From positions 2,296,001 through 2,360,000 of the forward strand of contig JAQFVV010000031.1 in the NCBI GenBank assembly GCA_028023455.1: DNA of 64,000 nt, read 5' to 3'. The translations under genes and the position numbers were made by a program. This document shows positions 37,161 to 48,393 of this stretch, one piece after another (within the stretch, counting starts at the first letter, position 1; each line of letters begins with the position of its first letter). Below the pieces are notes generated by a model. That model saw only the letters and a program-made list of their open reading frames with translations. It did not search any database and was not told where the DNA came from. Origin of the DNA: Epiperipatus broadwayi (Eukaryota; Onychophora; Udeonychophora; Euonychophora; Peripatidae).

Positions 37161-39107
37161 TGGTACTTTAACCTGACCTGCTATGTGGTCGCTAGAGGCG
37201 CTGTTTTTGTGTTTTCACACAGAACATACAGGGTAGGGGCCTCGAAAGCAGACGACGCTTTTCCTGCCGCTAGGTGGCGCTGTTCACCGTGCGTACGCAC
37301 AGGAACCTTCCACAAGCTAGCTGGCAGCTTACGTCGTCTGTTACCAAAAACCTAGGTGGCGCTGATAGCCGTAAACACATCTAGCTTGTGTCGTCTGCTA
37401 TCAGAACCTACCAAGATTCTAGCCCACTATGCGGTGCTATTTCTCCATGTTACACACGGTAAAAACAGCAACCTCTAAATGCCTCATTGCTAATGTTTAT
37501 GAACATAGTACTTAAAACAGTCAGGGCCAATAATGTACAGGGGTGAATAATTTATAAAGTCATAACTATTTAAATATACGGTCAAACGTAATAATTTTAC
37601 ATTCTATTTCACCATTTCATGAATCGATGTATTTTTAAAGTATGACTTTGTGAAAAGCGATCTGTTTTTTTAATTATTTATTCTAAAAGTAGGTTTTTTT
37701 TTTTTTTGTAAATAAAACAAAATGTAATTTTTTTTTTTTAAAAAAAAAAGCTAATTTTTTTTCCTACGGCAGTATATCGTTCAAAAATGTATTATTTTAA
37801 AAGATTATTATTTGTAAAACTTTTTTTTTTACACTTTCAATTAATATTTTCAATAAATTTTAAAGTAATATAAATTATATTTCGGTTTATAGATTACTAT
37901 TTCGAAAAATAAAGTGTTATTTGTGTGCTGGGTATACCATGTGCTTGTTACTCGCAAGCAAAATAATTCGAAGATCTTTTTATCAAAACTTACTCTCACA
38001 ATAATATTAAAGGCATAAATATTTATTGAAATTGTATTTAAAATTTTAGAATCATTTTAATAACTAAAAATGTCATATACTCACAAGAAAATTTCAAAAT
38101 AATACGTTTAATAAGTACTGTATGAGAAAAGTAAGATATTATAGAGAGTCAGAAAAAAAAAAAAAGATTTAAAGCAAAATATATATACATTTAATATCTT
38201 TATTGATGGTTGGAATTTAAAAAGTTTCTTTCAAAACTGATGCTCGTGTTAGGCTTGTATACTGTTAAAATTAAAACTATTAGTCCTCATAAATAATTTG
38301 GAAGACATTGCCAGTCAAAATTGGATGATCATTGAAAATTATATATGATCTTAATAGCCTAAAATTCAGAAGCCTGATAGTACTGTCTTTGCCAGTGCAC
38401 TGTTTCTTTCATTATTGATACATAAGTAAAAACAGGTAAAACACATTTATTAAAAATCTTCCTTTACAGACACGTAGATATATTTCCTTTTAGTATCAAG
38501 TTATTTCTACCAAAAGCACTCCAACCAAGTTTAATCCTATGATTAATTTCATCCATTATGTTTCCATCTGTATTAATAATCTGACCAAGGTGTTTGTAAT
38601 GGTTAACTTCTTCTAGCTCATCATAATCAATCTTTATTTTCATATTTTGAGCAAACACATAGGTATATTTCCTTTTAGTATCAAGTTATTTCTACCAAAA
38701 GCACTCCTACCAAGTTTAATTCTATGATTAATTTCATCCATTATGTTTCCATCTGTATTAATAATCTGACCAAGGTATTTGTAACTGTTAACTTCTTCTA
38801 ACTCATCATAATCAATCTTTATTTTCATATTTTGAGAAAATCCATTAAACATTACTTTAGTCTTTTAACATTTATCTTTAGTCCTACTTTCATCTGATAA
38901 CTTCTGCAACATTTCCTGCAGCTCTGAAGCATAAGTTGCAAAAACAACTACATCATCTGCAAAATCTAAATGACTTAAATAATCTCCATTTACTTTCACT
39001 CGTTTAGCTTCCCATTTTAATCCACAAAATATTTCTTGCAGCACTGTTGTAATAAGTTTTGGAGATATGGAGTCACCTTGTCTTACACTCTTCTCAATGT
39101 TGACTTT
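37161..39107 (+). repeat. left arm of foldback element
   Basis: The outer 1.29 kb is non-coding. The inner 0.65 kb (38460-39107) is an inverted copy of the 3' part of the RTE LINE found in the right arm, including its 185-bp tandem duplication (minus-strand frames 38464-38658 and 38640-38852). Confidence 0.88.
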
Positions 39108-39446
39108 AATAATCTTTGTTAAAAAATAAATTTACTGATAAAGATTTCATAAGAGTTTTCCAATCAGCTTCTAAAAGCTTATAACTAAATCCTCTAATTC
39201 ATTCCCAGACAGAATTATTTAGACTGCAAGTGAGACTTTATTAAGAGAAAGCAAAATTACGCTGGAAAATGAGACACCAACAATACAAATCTAATATCAC
39301 TTATGTTGAGAGAAAAATCTATTAAATCTTAAACTAGACAAATCTATAAGCCTGCTAGCAAGAGCAATGTAACATTTGTAAATGGATAATAGTAATTATG
39401 ATACAATAAGAGCTTCTCCCAACAGACTAAAAGTCCCATACTAGCT

Positions 39447-39770
39447 ATGAATCACAACTGTAAATATTATTCAGAAAGCATCCCTGATCACAGCTATTTC
39501 AATGATTCAGAAAAAATTAGATTGACATATTTTGGCATAAATTACACATCTTTGTGGTCATCTAAAATCAATAAAGGCCAGGTTCCATTAAGATCTATTG
39601 TTAATTCTGAAAACTCACTATATCAAAAATTCTAATGTTCTTAGTCCTTTGGCATACAAGAGACAGTTCTGTGTTAGAGATTGTAAAAAAATTGTAGAAT
39701 TAATCAACATGAAAAGTGAAAGAACTAACATATTGGTAAATTTTGATGTGAAAAACTTTATCTAATGTAA
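39447..39770 (+). pseudogene. Penelope-like element RT, N-terminal fragment
   Basis: Broken plus-strand text containing KGQVPLRSIVNSENS, then (after a frameshift) a stretch like SPLAYKRQFCVRDCKK, then ILVNFDVKN. These correspond to the Penelope RT blocks around GVPLRPIVNS and DILVSFDVKSLFTN (family knowledge). The downstream catalytic region is missing or unreadable here. Confidence 0.6.
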
Positions 39771-39779
39771 AAAAAAGAT

Positions 39780-42040
39780 TAAATAACAATAGTAGTGTAC
39801 AAACCAGAATAATTCTTCCAATTGATAGTTTATTACACTTAACATTCTGCTCAGCATACTATTATTATATTATAATAGTAACTTACAGTTGTTATTATTA
39901 GTCTAACATGTTTTATCTCTTGTGAAATTATTTATAAATATAGATTTTTATTTGACTATTTTATTATGTAACATATATGTACTATTTATATATACATTTA
40001 AGTTTTAAATAATATATACCTTAAGCTTTTGAGTAAAATGCCAGATTTGAAGTTAAGAATAAATACTTATATTTTTTTTTATTTTATTATTAAATCTTAA
40101 TGTCAGTGGAACAATTGATAGTTGAATTAAACATGAACTTATATAACACACGAGCAGATTCGTTCGTGCTCTGAAAAATAAAAAAAAAAAAAAAGAAAAT
40201 CTTTTCTCTTTAAAAATAGCATTTTTCTTCTATCAATACTACTATTTAGCGATTGGAATTTAAATATTAACTTTTTCAAATTAAAATAATTTGTGGATTC
40301 AAAGTCTGCAAGGAAAATATATTTAATTTTCTACTTAATCTTAAAGGAATAGCAATATAAAGGAAAAGAACGTCTGTTTAAGTTTTGAAACTACGTTGTT
40401 TTAACTCTTCCATTATTCTTCGGATATATATAAATTTAAGATAATTATATATATTAAGGAAAAAACAATGTGCACTGAGTAGTACACTCATTATATCGTA
40501 AAAGGTTTCGAAACCAACCTTGCATGCTATTTTAAAATATTTTGAAATATTGAATATATAGAACGTCTAGTGATAATAGAGAAATGAAGATTAAGAACAT
40601 CTACATTCGAAGAATATTTATTTTATTTCACATTAATCAGGTCATTGGATAATATTAACAGTTTATCGTTTAAGGATAAATGGAATCATCATTGTACAAA
40701 TGGATTGGTGATATGCTTCGTAAGAGATCTTCATTGGGATGATGAACTATAGACTTCAATATCTACTCTCAACTCTCTTATAACTAAGTTTCCTTTATTA
40801 TTTATTTACATATATTATAATAATGCTTATATTATTTTAATATGTTTATTATTATTATTATTATCTTTATTTCAAATTTGGCATCGCATCATATATATCT
40901 TAAAAGGAAAATTATATTTATTATTAAATATAATTAATTGAAAGCTTAACATAATTCATTAAATTAGATGAGGGATATAAAAAATAGTTATTATTTGACA
41001 GATATCTTAAACAGGATTGTATTGTGTTTACTACGTAATATTGTAAACGTTTAATGTATTTTTATTTATTAAAAATACATATAATATATAAGTTATACAA
41101 TGGCAAATAATACTTATATATGGGTAATTGTGAAGCATATAAATAAGAACGGTAAATAAATTAATAAGTTACATAAATTATTAATTTTTGAACCCAGATA
41201 TTGTTTTTATATATCTGTTAATTTAAGCTATTTTCTTTAATTTTTGAAAGTTTATTATAGTATTGAGTTTTATCATAGGGTATTAAATAAAAAAAATATC
41301 ATTTATTAATATTCTTTTAAAATGATAAAATTCATCCGTATTTATTTATTAATATTTTATTATCTATTCTATTATATTTTTTATTGTTTATTAAATATTG
41401 ATTTGTTAACGTGATCTCTTTGTCTAATCATTATTGAATTATATTATATATATGCTAGTATTATAAATGTCATATGAATAATAGTTATAATTAATGCTTA
41501 TATAGAGGCATATGAAATAACTTGTTTTTGAAATTATTCCTGAAAAGAGCTGATTGCAAATTCTCCGTGAGTTTAAATATCGTGGCATAATGGTGACTGA
41601 AAGAGGGATGAAAGATGGATGTCCTGGTCTAAATTGTATTTAAACTTATTTAAAGATTAATGAGCTAGCATAATAGAGGTATATATAATCATGGACTTGG
41701 TATTTCATCGATTCATTTCTAGCATTCTACTTGAAGACCCAAAGTCCGATTGTAGTGAAATGTGTATCCTCTTTCTAAGGAATTTAATCATCTCTTTATA
41801 TTTAACAAGACCAACTTAGATTTTAAATATAATCCATTCTGTTATATTTGGCGAACCTAACTATGAAGCATTAAGTTAATGATTTCTAAACATTAAATAT
41901 AATTGATTATATTACAATTAATACATCAACTGGGATGATTAAATGCCGTTCCGTTATATTTGATGCCTCAACTAAGGCTATCAAATAGGCTGTCCCGTTA
42001 TAATATACTATAGAATTCTTCCAACAAAATCAAATGATGC
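39780..42040. other. featureless A/T-rich core of the foldback element
   Basis: About 2.3 kb with no readable coding text or repeats between two Penelope-like fragments. Confidence 0.6.
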
Positions 42041-42044
42041 TTTT

Positions 42045-42480
42045 TGATTCCTTATTGCTATCTCTGATCAGCAATATTTACATGGAAGAACTTGAAACTA
42101 CAACCATAAATAAAATTCTATCTACAATTAAAGTCTGGCTTTTCTATGGCCATATGGTAAAGCATTACTACAAACATTCTGGATACTACCAATAATTATG
42201 TTCTTTTAATTAAATTCACAATAGAATTAAAACAAGAACAGACACTACAGTTCTTAATTTTCTTTTGACAAGATTCCCTCATAGCAAAATCAAAATTACA
42301 ATCAACAGAAAACTCACACATTCTAATCAGAATAAAAATTCTTATTCAGAAACCAATAACTTGGAAAAAGAAAAATCACATAGCATAAACTCTCATGAAA
42401 AATACTTATCCATCAGCTATCATTAAGAAATAGCCAACTAAAAGAAACACCATAAGAAAAAACAATTATAGGTATTAAAG
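42045..42480 (+). pseudogene. Penelope-like element RT, C-terminal fragment
   Basis: Reads MEELETTTINKILSTIKVWL, then text like LNFLLTRFPHSKIKITINRK and LTHSNQNKNS in order. This matches Penelope RT blocks downstream of the catalytic aspartates (the MEELE segment, then the FLDxxxxR, KxxxxVYRKxTHTN-type blocks). Stops and frameshifts throughout. Separated from the N-terminal fragment by 2.3 kb that should have held the YVDD region but does not. Confidence 0.6.
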
Positions 42481-42779
42481 CGTATCCATAGATATTAGTA
42501 ATTGCAGCTAAACTAAAGAAAATCTGTGATCAATATATTAAGATTCCTTTCCAAAGTCATAAGTGCCCTAAGAAAAAGTCTAACTTCTATAAAACACAAA
42601 CTGCAAATAAATCATCTGACTCATTTCAAAATACGTAATTAAAAGAGCAAAAAGTAATGATTAAAAAGAAAAACCAAATGCACCTAAAATACATTGGACA
42701 AGAAAAATAACGGGCAGAAAGTAAAATTTGTATAAACCATTCACATTTATAGTAGATAAAAGTGAAAGAACAACATTAT

Positions 42780-43490
42780 GGAGATTGATGGTGTATCAGA
42801 CAGAGTGGCAAGATTAGTTATACAACTTACTAGCAGATACCAAATGCAGATAATTCAGGTTTATGCCCCAACAAGTTCTCAAAGTGATGAAGTAGTAGAA
42901 GATTTTTATATGGATGCACAAAAGGCTTTTGATCAGAGTTAACAACATTTTAAAATTATTATGGGACACTTTAATGCTAGAATTGGTAAACAAATGAAAG
43001 ATGAAAGTGCTGGCGGTAATTTTGGTTATGGTAATAGAAATGAGAGAGGACAGAGACTTGTGGAGTTTGCAGGAAAAGGAAAACTTTATATTATGAATTA
43101 TTTTGAAAAAAATTTAAAAGGAAATGGACATGGAAGCATCCAAATGAAAGTACAGCAGAATTGGATTATATTTTGACTAACAGAAAATACATATTTCAAG
43201 ATTGTAATGTTCTTAATAAATTTAACAGAGGAAGTGATCATCGGTTAGTAAGATGTGAAATACATGTTAATGCAAAACTAGAGAGACAAAAATTATTAAG
43301 AAAAACAATATTTACAGTTGATATTCCTAATTTTCAGAAACACTCGAATGAATTTAAAATAGAACTTACAAATAGGTTTCAAGTATTAGTAGATTTTGAA
43401 CATGATTCAGATTTGAATGAAATTAATATGAAAACAACTGATATACTTTTAAAAACTGCAACAGCACTTGATCAATAAAATTTCTACTGA
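42780..43490 (+). pseudogene. RTE-type LINE endonuclease domain, broken
   Basis: Plus-strand APE-type endonuclease text: VARLVIQLTSRYQMQIIQVY then APTS, a stop near 42940, MGHFNARIGK, then GNFGYGNRNERGQRLVEFA, a frameshift near 43130, ELDYILTNRKY and GSDHRLVRCE. The usual catalytic GDFNA is GHFNA here (Asp to His), while SDHRL is kept. Together with the stop and frameshift this copy is dead. It continues into the RT domain downstream. Confidence 0.82.
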
Positions 43491-45120
43491 GACTAGAGAA
43501 TTTATGAAGAAAAGAAGGAATATGAAGATATACAAAAATGATGCGTTAAAAAAAATTGAATATCTCAAATTCTGTAAAATGATGCAGAGAAGATTTCAAA
43601 ATGATATAAGAAAGTATAATTGTGAACTAGCAAGGAAAGCAGCAGAAGGCAATGAAAGTCTCAAAAGTGTAAAACAACATTTTGGTATTGGTAGGAAATT
43701 CATATCTGCAATAAAAAAAAAGCTGGAATTATTACTAAAAAGAGAGATGACATCATGAAATGGATAGAAGACTTTTATAAAGAATTATATAGTAATAAAG
43801 AACAAATACCTCCTATATCTATGACATCTTCTGAATTACCCAGAATTTTAAATGAAGAAGTGAGACATGCAATTAAATATATGAAGAAGGAAAAGATTCC
43901 AGATTCCAGGTAATAGTAGAATAATAATTGATATATTTAAAGAAGCAGGGGAAAAAATAGAATTTTTTTTAGCAATGTTATATACCAAATGTCTAAATGA
44001 TAAAGATGTACCAGATGATTGGAAGAATGCAGTATTAATATTAATATTTAAAAAAGGTGATAAAGAGGATATTAGAAATTACAGACATATCAGCCTTTTA
44101 TCAGCCACATACAAATTTTTTACCAAGATAGTTACAACTCGTCCACAGAGAACATTGGATTTCCCCCAACCAAGAGAACAAGCGGGATTTAAAAGTGGTT
44201 TTAGTACAGGAGATCATATCCAGGTATTGAGAGAAGTTATAGAAAGGACAAATGAATATGAGTTGCCATTATGATTTGGATTTGTAGACTATGAAAAGGC
44301 ATTTGAATCTATAAACTTTTCTTCAGTGATTAAAGTATTGGATCATCAAGGTATAGACCCAAGATATTGTAAAATTTTAAAGAATATTTATAAAAATGCA
44401 ACAGCAACAATTAGATTAGATAATGATACTGGGAAAGTCAACATTGAAAAGAGTATAAGACAGGGTGACTCCATATCTCCAAAACTTTTTACAGCAGTGC
44501 TGCAAGAAATATTTTGTGGATTAAAATGGGAAGCTAAAGAAGTGAAAGTAAATGGAGATTATTTAAGTCATTTAGATTTTGCAGATGATGTGGTTGTTTT
44601 TGCAACTTATGCTTCAGAGCTGCAGGAAATGTTGCAGCAGTTATCAGATGAAAGTAGGACTAAAGATAAATGTTAAAAGACTAAAGTAATGTTTAATGGA
44701 TTTTCTCAAAATATGAAAATAAAGATTGATTATGATGAGTTAGAAGAAGTTAACAGTTAAAAACACCTTGGTCAGATTATTAATACAGATGGAAACATAA
44801 TGGATGAAATTAATCATAGAATTAAACTTGGTTGGAGTGCTTTTGGTAGAAATAACTTGATACTAAAAGGAAATATACCTATGTGTTTGCTCAAAATATG
44901 AAAATAAAGATTGATTATGATGAGTTAGAAGAAGTTAACAGTTACAAACACCTTGGTCAGATTATTAATACAGATGGAAACATAATGGATGAAATTAATC
45001 ATAGGATTAAACTTGGTTGGAGTGCTTTTGGTAGAAATAACTTGATACTAAAAGGAAATATATCTACGTGTCTGTAAAGGAAGATTTTTAATAAATGTGT
45101 TTTACCTGTTCTTACTTATG
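43490..45120 (+). pseudogene. RTE-type LINE reverse transcriptase, broken
   Basis: Linker text (43468-43758) is followed by RT blocks: VPDDWKNAVLILIFKKGDK and NYRHISLLSATYK, then motif A FVDYEKAFESI (44281-44313) after an in-frame stop, motif B RQGDSISPKLF (about 44458-44490), and motif C FADD (44578-44589). The C-terminal region KHLGQIINTDGNIMDEINHR is present twice because of a 185-bp tandem duplication (44705-45075). Coding text stops after KCVLPVLTYV near 45117. It is antisense to FARSB, and the part after 44434 belongs to the foldback arm. Confidence 0.85.
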
Positions 45121-46386
45121 TATCAATAATGAAAGAAAGAAACAGTGCACTGGCAAAGACAGTACTATTAGGCTTCTGAATTTTAGGCTATTAAGATCAT
45201 ATATAATTTTCAATGATTATCCAATTTTGACAGGCAATGTCTTCCAAATTATTTATGAGGACTAATAGTTTTAATTTTAACAGTATACAAGCCTAACACG
45301 AGCATCAGTTTTGAAAGAAACTTTTTAAATTCCAACCATCAATAAAGATATTAAATGTATATATATTTTGCTTTAAATCTTTTTTTTTTTTTTTTCTGAC
45401 TCTGTATAATATCTTACTTTTCTCATACAGTACTTATTAAACCTATTATTTTGAAATTTCCTTGTGAGTATATGACATTTTTAGTTATTAAAATGATTCT
45501 AAAATTTTAAATACAATTTCAATAAATATTTATGCCTTTAATATTATTGTGAGAGAAAGTTTTGATAAACAGATCTTCGAATTATTGCTTGCGAGTAACA
45601 AGCACACGGTATACCCAGCACGCAAATAACACTTTATTTTTCGAAATAGTAATCTATAAACCGAAATATAATTTATATTACTTTAAAATTTATTGAAAAT
45701 ATTAATTGAAAGTGTAAAAAAAAAAGTTTTACAAACAATAATCTTTTAAAATAATACATTTTTGAACGATATACTGCCACAGGAAAAAAAATTAGCTTTT
45801 AAAAAAAAAAAAAAAAAAATTACGTTTTGTTTTATTTACAAAAAAAAAACAAAACCACTTTTAGAGTAAATAATTAAAAAAACAGATTGTTTTTTACAAA
45901 GTCATACTTTAAAAATACATCGATTCATTAAATGTTGAAATAGAATGTAAAATTATTACGTTTGACCGTATATTTAAATAGTTATGACTTTATAAATTAT
46001 TCACCCCTGTACATTATTGGCCCTGAATGTTTTAAGTACTATGTTCATAAACGTTAGCAATGAGGCATTTAGAGGTTGCTGTTTTTACCGTGTGTAACGT
46101 GGAGAAACGCCGCGTAGTGGGCTAGAATCTTGGTAGGTTCTGATAGCAGACGACACATAAGCTAGATGTGTTTACAGCTATCAGCGCCACCTAGGTTTTC
46201 GGTAGCAGACGATGTAAGCTGCCAGCTAGCTTGTGGAAGGTCCCTGTGTGTACGCAAGGTGAACAGCGCCACCTAGCGGCAGGAAAAAGCGTCGTCTGCT
46301 TTCGAGGCCCCTACGCTGTATGTTCTGTGTGAAAACACAGAAACAGCGCCTCTAGCGACCACATAGCAGGTCGGGTTAAAGTACCA
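44434..46386 (-). repeat. right arm of foldback element
   Basis: Mirror of 37161-39107. The inner part is continuous with the RTE coding region to its left, the outer part with the GC-rich tip. Confidence 0.88.
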
Positions 46387-46665
46387 AAACAAGTCATCAA
46401 AATGGATAATTTTAATGGAATGTTAATAAGTTGGAATAAATATGGATTACATATAACGTCTATCTACATAATAGAACACATCATAGGATTTTCAGAATAT
46501 GCAGATTTTGAATTAAAAATTATTATTCTTTTGTGTTTATATAAAATGGATAAGTAGATCGTAAAATTTTTTTGCACATAATATTGTGTCTTATTAATGA
46601 AGTTGCAATTTGATGGGCATTCCTTGCAAGTAGAAAAGAAAAGTTTACCAGATAATATATATATT
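46387..46665. repeat. duplicated intron segment, copy B part 2
   Basis: Continues copy B after the foldback element: AAACAAGTCATCAAAATGG through AGAAAAGAAAAGTTTACCAG matches 27650-27900. Confidence 0.8.
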
Positions 46666-47280
46666 TAAATGCTTTTATTAAAGTTGAAAAATCAATTTGT
46701 TTGTTATATGTTAACTTTTGATCTTTTTCAAATGAGAAAATTTTAAAATCGAGGTTTAATATATTTAATTTTAATAGAACTGCTTGAAATCTGGTATATA
46801 ATTAAGTAGTACCAGTTTAATCCATTTCGAGCACTCAGCTTTTCAGTAGGTCAGCTAGTTTCTTAGATATGGAACAGAGGGTGGGAAAATATTAAAAATA
46901 TTCAATAATTTCACATATCACTATTAAAATTTTACTTAGAATTTTCATTTGTTTTAAATAAGGCTCGCAAGAGAGAGGTTATAAAAAATTTTTCCAAATA
47001 AAGAGAAAAATTACTTACTGATTTCTTATACATATATAATAATATATATCCATAATAAATAAGATATATATATATATATTATATGGATGAAATTGATTTA
47101 AAGTAAAATTATATCTATTAACTGAAATTCATTTACAATATAGTTTGGTAAACATTTTTTTTAAAAATAAAAAATTTCCAATCAAAGTAAAAATGTTAAA
47201 TACTTTTCAGTTAAAAGCACATTTCATATTTTTAATCACTTGTAAAGACATATTATTATATACAGAATATAAATATCATT
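46665..47280. other. unidentified A/T-rich DNA
   Basis: Present in copy B but not copy A, so part of a 3.6-kb insertion (46665-50320). No motif seen apart from (TA)n near 47050. Confidence 0.5.
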
Positions 47281-48365
47281 AGAAACCAGTCAACACTTAG
47301 AAAATCCCAATATAGATAACAATCAACAATCTCAAGCAGTTATCAAGGCAACCTCCTTTTAACAATTAAAGGTGGAATCCCACCTTTATTTATGGTCCCA
47401 TATATTTGTATAGACACTAAAGATTGCAATTTGACTTCAGAGATTGAAATTATTGATACAATGAAGTTGAAATAAACCTCGTTAAACAGGTAAATATAAC
47501 CTGTTCTGCATGCAATCTCATAAATAGTCAATTATAACATCACAAATTACAATTATAATTTTCAAATTGCACACGAAGTATTACTTAAATAAATAAAAGT
47601 GGACTTCCATCTTTCTTGTTAAAAAAAGATTGTTATCTATATTGGGATTGTTTAAGTCTCGATTGGTTTCTAATCGTTACTTATAAACCCATTTAGTCTT
47701 GAGCATTATTACTTATTATTTAAATAATACTTTCGGTGCAATTTGAAAATTATAATTGCAATTTTAATGTTATAAGACTATTTATTAGACTGCATTCAGA
47801 ACAGGTTATATTTACTTGTTTAAGGAGGTTTATTTAAACTTTTTTGTATAATAATTTTAATCTCTGTAATCAAGCTGTAATTTTTAGTATCTATATAAAT
47901 ATGTGGGACCATAAATAAAGGTGGAATTCCATCTTTATTGTTAAAAAGGTTGCCTTGACAACAATTCGAGATTGTTTATTTTTATCTATATTGAGATTAA
48001 TTCTCTAAGTGTTGTCTGGTTTCTAATGTTTATTTATAAACCCATTTAGCCTTGAACATTATTATACTTATTATTTAAGTAATAAGATGCAATTTGAAAA
48101 TTATAATTACAATTTGTAATGTTATAATTGACTATTTATTAGACTGCATTCAGAACAGGTTATATTTAAGTTTATTCAAACTTCTTTGTATCAAAGATTG
48201 CTCTGTGGTCAAGTTGTAATCTTTAGTGTCTACCTAAATATATGGGACCATGAATAAAAATGGAATTCTACCTTTATTGTTAAAAGCCTTGACAACAGTT
48301 TGAGATTATTATCTATATTGGGATTGTCTAAGTGTTGACTGGTTTCTAATGGTTTTTGTGGACTG
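47281..48365. repeat. three ~335-bp repeat units, first inverted
   Basis: Unit 1 (47281-47590) is the reverse complement of units 2 (about 47600-47975) and 3 (about 47976-48365). Shared blocks: TATCTATATTGGGATTGT, TGACTGGTTTCTAATG, GCAATTTGAAAATTATAATT, GCATTCAGAACAGGTTATAT, GGGACCATAAATAAAGGTGG, GTTGCCTTGACAACA. Each unit has a near-palindrome around GGTGGAATTCCACC. No coding sequence. Confidence 0.8.
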
Positions 48366-48393
48366 TTGGGAGTATCTGTGATATGATTGTCTA

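Larger units (their letters stand above)
37161..46386. mobile_element. 9.2-kb foldback element with ~1.95-kb inverted arms
   Basis: Begins TGGTACTTTAACC and ends GGTTAAAGTACCA. The arms 37161-39107 and 44434-46386 are inverted copies at high identity, and the spacer is about 5.3 kb. The flanking sequence on both sides joins to a sequence that is continuous elsewhere (ATTAAAAATAAAAACAAGTC at 27635-27655), so the boundaries are those of an insertion into an A-run. The outer ~300 bp of each arm is GC-rich and contains repeated TAGGTGGCGCTG and GCAGACGAC/GTCGTCTGC motifs. Inside are remnants of an RTE LINE and a Penelope element. No transposase is recognisable, so it is either non-autonomous or of an unknown type. 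Confidence 0.85.

Noticed and set aside
38464-38852. Two minus-strand open frames with KHLGQIINTDGNIMDEINHR
   Set aside because: They are inverted copies of the RTE LINE C-terminus lying in the left foldback arm, not independent genes.
40140-40175. Hairpin CACGAGCAGATTCGTTCG inside the foldback core, considered as a ribozyme or terminator
   Set aside because: Only two mutually exclusive 5-bp stems form and no ribozyme core is present.
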